Positions 15,056 to 16,836 of a stretch of DNA of 16,836 nucleotides are shown piece by piece; within the stretch, counting starts at the first letter, position 1; each line of letters starts with the position of its first letter. Origin of the DNA: CAYXZP01 sp964469485. GTDB taxonomy: Bacteria > Desulfobacterota > Binatia > UBA1149 > CAYXZP01. The notes below the pieces were generated by a model. The model saw only the letters and a program-made list of their open reading frames with translations, was not told the DNA's origin and ran no database searches. The stretch is from positions 1-16,836 of the forward strand of contig CAYXZP010000050.1 in the NCBI GenBank assembly GCA_964469485.1. The letters run 5' to 3'. The translations under genes and the position numbers were made by a program.

Positions 15056-16836
15056 AGCCGGCCCCGTTGCCGGGGGCATACTTGTCGGCCACCAGCGCCA
15101 CCGAGGCCACATGCTCGGCCGTCCCGTCCTCGCTCTCGAGCTTGACGAGACGCACCCCTTGGGTGTTGCGACCCATGACACGAATGTCGTTGGCCGAGGT
15201 ACGGATAAGCTTGCCGCCGTTGGTCACTGCGATGAACTCGTCATCGTCGGATACGATCTTGAGCACACCCACGACCGGACCGGTCTTCCTGGTGACCTTC
15301 ATCGTGATCACGCCCTTGGCCGAGCGGCGCACAAGCCGGTAGTCCTTCACGCGGCTGCGCTTGCCGTAACCGTTCTCCGAGATGGTGAGCAGCGTCTCGT
15401 CGGGAGAGACGACCTCCATAGAGACGACCTCGTCGTCCTTGGCCAACCGCGCGCCCTTTACACCGGCCGCGGCGCGGCCCATCGAACGCACCTCGGCCTC
15501 CCTGAAACGGACGACCATGCCGGCGCGTGTCGAAAGCGCCAGTTGGGTCGTGCCGTCGGTGAGACGGACGTCGATAAGGCGGTCGTCCTTGCCTAGATTG
15601 ATCGCGATGATGCCCGCCGTGCGCGGCCGCGAATAATCGGCCAGCGGCGTCTTCTTGACGATGCCCTTGGCGGTGGCGAACACGACCGCGGCGTCCCCGG
15701 AGAACTCTCTTACCGCCAGGAAGGCCGAAAGCGTCTCGCCCGGACCGAGCGCGAGAAGGTTCACGATGGCCTTGCCGCGCGCGCGCCCGGTGGCAAGCGG
15801 CAACTCATGGACCTTTTTCCAATACACTCGGCCGATGCTGGTGAAGAACAACAGGTAGTCGTGGGTCGATGCCACGAACATCTTCTCGACGAAATCATCG
15901 CCGCGCGTGCGCGCGCCGATGCGGCCCTTGCCTCCGCGCTTCTGCGCGGTGTACTGCGACACCGGTGTGCGCTTGACGTAACCCTCGTGCGACACCGTGA
16001 CGACCATGTCCTCCTCGGCGATCATGTCCTCGACGCTAATCTCGGTGGTCGCATCCACGATCTCGGTGCGCCGTTTGTCGCCGTACTGCTTGACAAGACT
16101 CTCGAGCTCGCCGGCTATGATCCGCATCACCTCTCGCTCGTCGGCCAGTATTTTTTTGAGCTTGCGTATGAGCGCTTTGGTCTGTTTATGCTCCTCGAGG
16201 ATCTTGCCGCGCTCGAGACCGGTAAGCCGCTGCAGCCGCATCTCGAGGATGGCCTGTGATTGGGCCTCCGACAGCTTGAAGCGCTTGACGAGGCCGTCCT
16301 TGGCCGTGGGCGCGTCCTTGGCCTTTCGTATGAGCTTTATGACCGCGTCGAGCTTGTCGAGAGCGATCTTGAGGCCGTCGAGTATATGAAGCCGGGCATC
16401 GGCCTTGCGAAGGTCGAATGCCGTGGCTCGCGTGATGATCTCTTTTCGATGATCGAGGAAGCAGGTGATCATCCCTTTGACGTCGAGCAGGCGGGGACGC
16501 CCATCGACCAGGGCCAACATGATCACCCCGAAAGATTCCTGCATCGGGGTGTGTTTGAACAAGTTGTTGAGAACGACCAGCGGGATCGCGTCCTTCTTTA
16601 GCTCTATAACGACCCGCACCCCGGTGCGGTCGGACTCGTCGCGCAGGTCGGCGATACCGTCGAGACGTTTATTCTGGACCAACTCGGCGATCTTCTCGAT
16701 CAGCCGGGCCTTGTTCACCTGGTAGGGGATCTCGGTGACAGCCAGGCGCGCCCGGCCGCTCCTGTCGTCCTCTTCCACCTCCACGCGCGCGCGCATCTGA
16801 ATGATGCCGCGCGCGGTGGTGAGCGCCCCGATCACG
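15054..16836 (-). CDS. gyrA: DNA gyrase subunit A, C-terminal part (runs off right edge)
   Basis: GyrA cuts and rejoins DNA in the gyrase A2B2 enzyme and wraps DNA to introduce negative supercoils. The visible 593 residues correspond to roughly residue 235 of E. coli GyrA onward, so the winged-helix domain and catalytic tyrosine lie outside. EIPYQVNKARLIEKIAELV, LRDESDRTGVRVVIELK and AILEMRLQRLTGLE are breakage-reunion and coiled-coil landmarks, and YGDKRRTEI leads into the C-terminal pinwheel. The GyrA-box QKRGGKG (canonical QRRGGKG) is at fragment residues 298-304 and argues for GyrA rather than ParC. Near the edge, TTARG stands where TGRG is usual. The acidic tail seen in E. coli is absent. 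gpsA follows 12 bases later. Confidence 0.96.
   Translation of the reverse strand, partial: VIGALTTARGIIQMRARVEVEEDDRSGRARLAVTEIPYQVNKARLIEKIAELVQNKRLDGIADLRDESDRTGVRVVIELKKDAIPLVVLNNLFKHTPMQESFGVIMLALVDGRPRLLDVKGMITCFLDHRKEIITRATAFDLRKADARLHILDGLKIALDKLDAVIKLIRKAKDAPTAKDGLVKRFKLSEAQSQAILEMRLQRLTGLERGKILEEHKQTKALIRKLKKILADEREVMRIIAGELESLVKQYGDKRRTEIVDATTEISVEDMIAEEDMVVTVSHEGYVKRTPVSQYTAQKRGGKGRIGARTRGDDFVEKMFVASTHDYLLFFTSIGRVYWKKVHELPLATGRARGKAIVNLLALGPGETLSAFLAVREFSGDAAVVFATAKGIVKKTPLADYSRPRTAGIIAINLGKDDRLIDVRLTDGTTQLALSTRAGMVVRFREAEVRSMGRAAAGVKGARLAKDDEVVSMEVVSPDETLLTISENGYGKRSRVKDYRLVRRSAKGVITMKVTRKTGPVVGVLKIVSDDDEFIAVTNGGKLIRTSANDIRVMGRNTQGVRLVKLESEDGTAEHVASVALVADKYAPGNGAG

Noticed and set aside
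14601..15596. 331-codon plus-strand frame spanning gpsA and gyrA in antisense
   Set aside because: It crosses two real genes and their junction and has no recognisable motif; it is a GC-bias artefact.

Overview
This is an ordinary core-genome window from a high-GC Gram-negative bacterium. All 18 genes I can support are housekeeping genes and all lie on the minus strand, so transcription runs from high to low coordinates. The strongest lineage hint is gene order. The block mnmE-mnmG-rsmG-parA-parB followed directly by atpF'-atpF-atpH-atpA-atpG-atpD, with no F0 a or c subunit gene, is the arrangement familiar from deltaproteobacteria in the broad sense (Desulfuromonadales/Geobacter-like). The large periplasmic domain of YidC confirms a double-membrane cell. 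I cannot name a genus.

Layout from right to left (direction of transcription): gyrA (5' end outside the window), gpsA, rpmH, rnpA, yidD, yidC, jag, mnmE, mnmG, rsmG, a 132-bp spacer with two parS sites, parA (interrupted by a run of 10 N), parB, a 134-bp spacer with a terminator and a candidate promoter, then atpF', atpF, atpH, atpA, atpG and atpD (3' end outside the window). Genes are tightly packed. Four-base ATGA/GTGA overlaps link mnmG-rsmG, atpF'-atpF and atpF-atpH. Longer overlaps link rpmH-rnpA, rnpA-yidD and parA-parB. No stretch of 300 bases lacks a gene.

The genes form functional blocks. gyrA, parA, parB and parS serve origin topology and segregation. rpmH, rnpA, mnmE, mnmG and rsmG serve the ribosome, tRNA and rRNA. 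yidD, yidC and jag serve membrane-protein insertion and its RNA-binding partner. gpsA makes phospholipid precursor. The atp genes encode F1 and the peripheral stalk of ATP synthase. The rpmH block usually sits next to dnaA and oriC; here it follows gyrA-gpsA co-directionally, so the origin is probably outside the window.

I found no undescribed system, mobile element, CRISPR array, tRNA or rRNA. The points most worth a second look are the repeat-bearing, degenerate-R3H Jag protein, the paired parS sites, the nested rpmH/rnpA/yidD overlaps with a non-ATG start, the terminator-promoter overlap before the atp genes, and the parA gap, whose stated length cannot be right.
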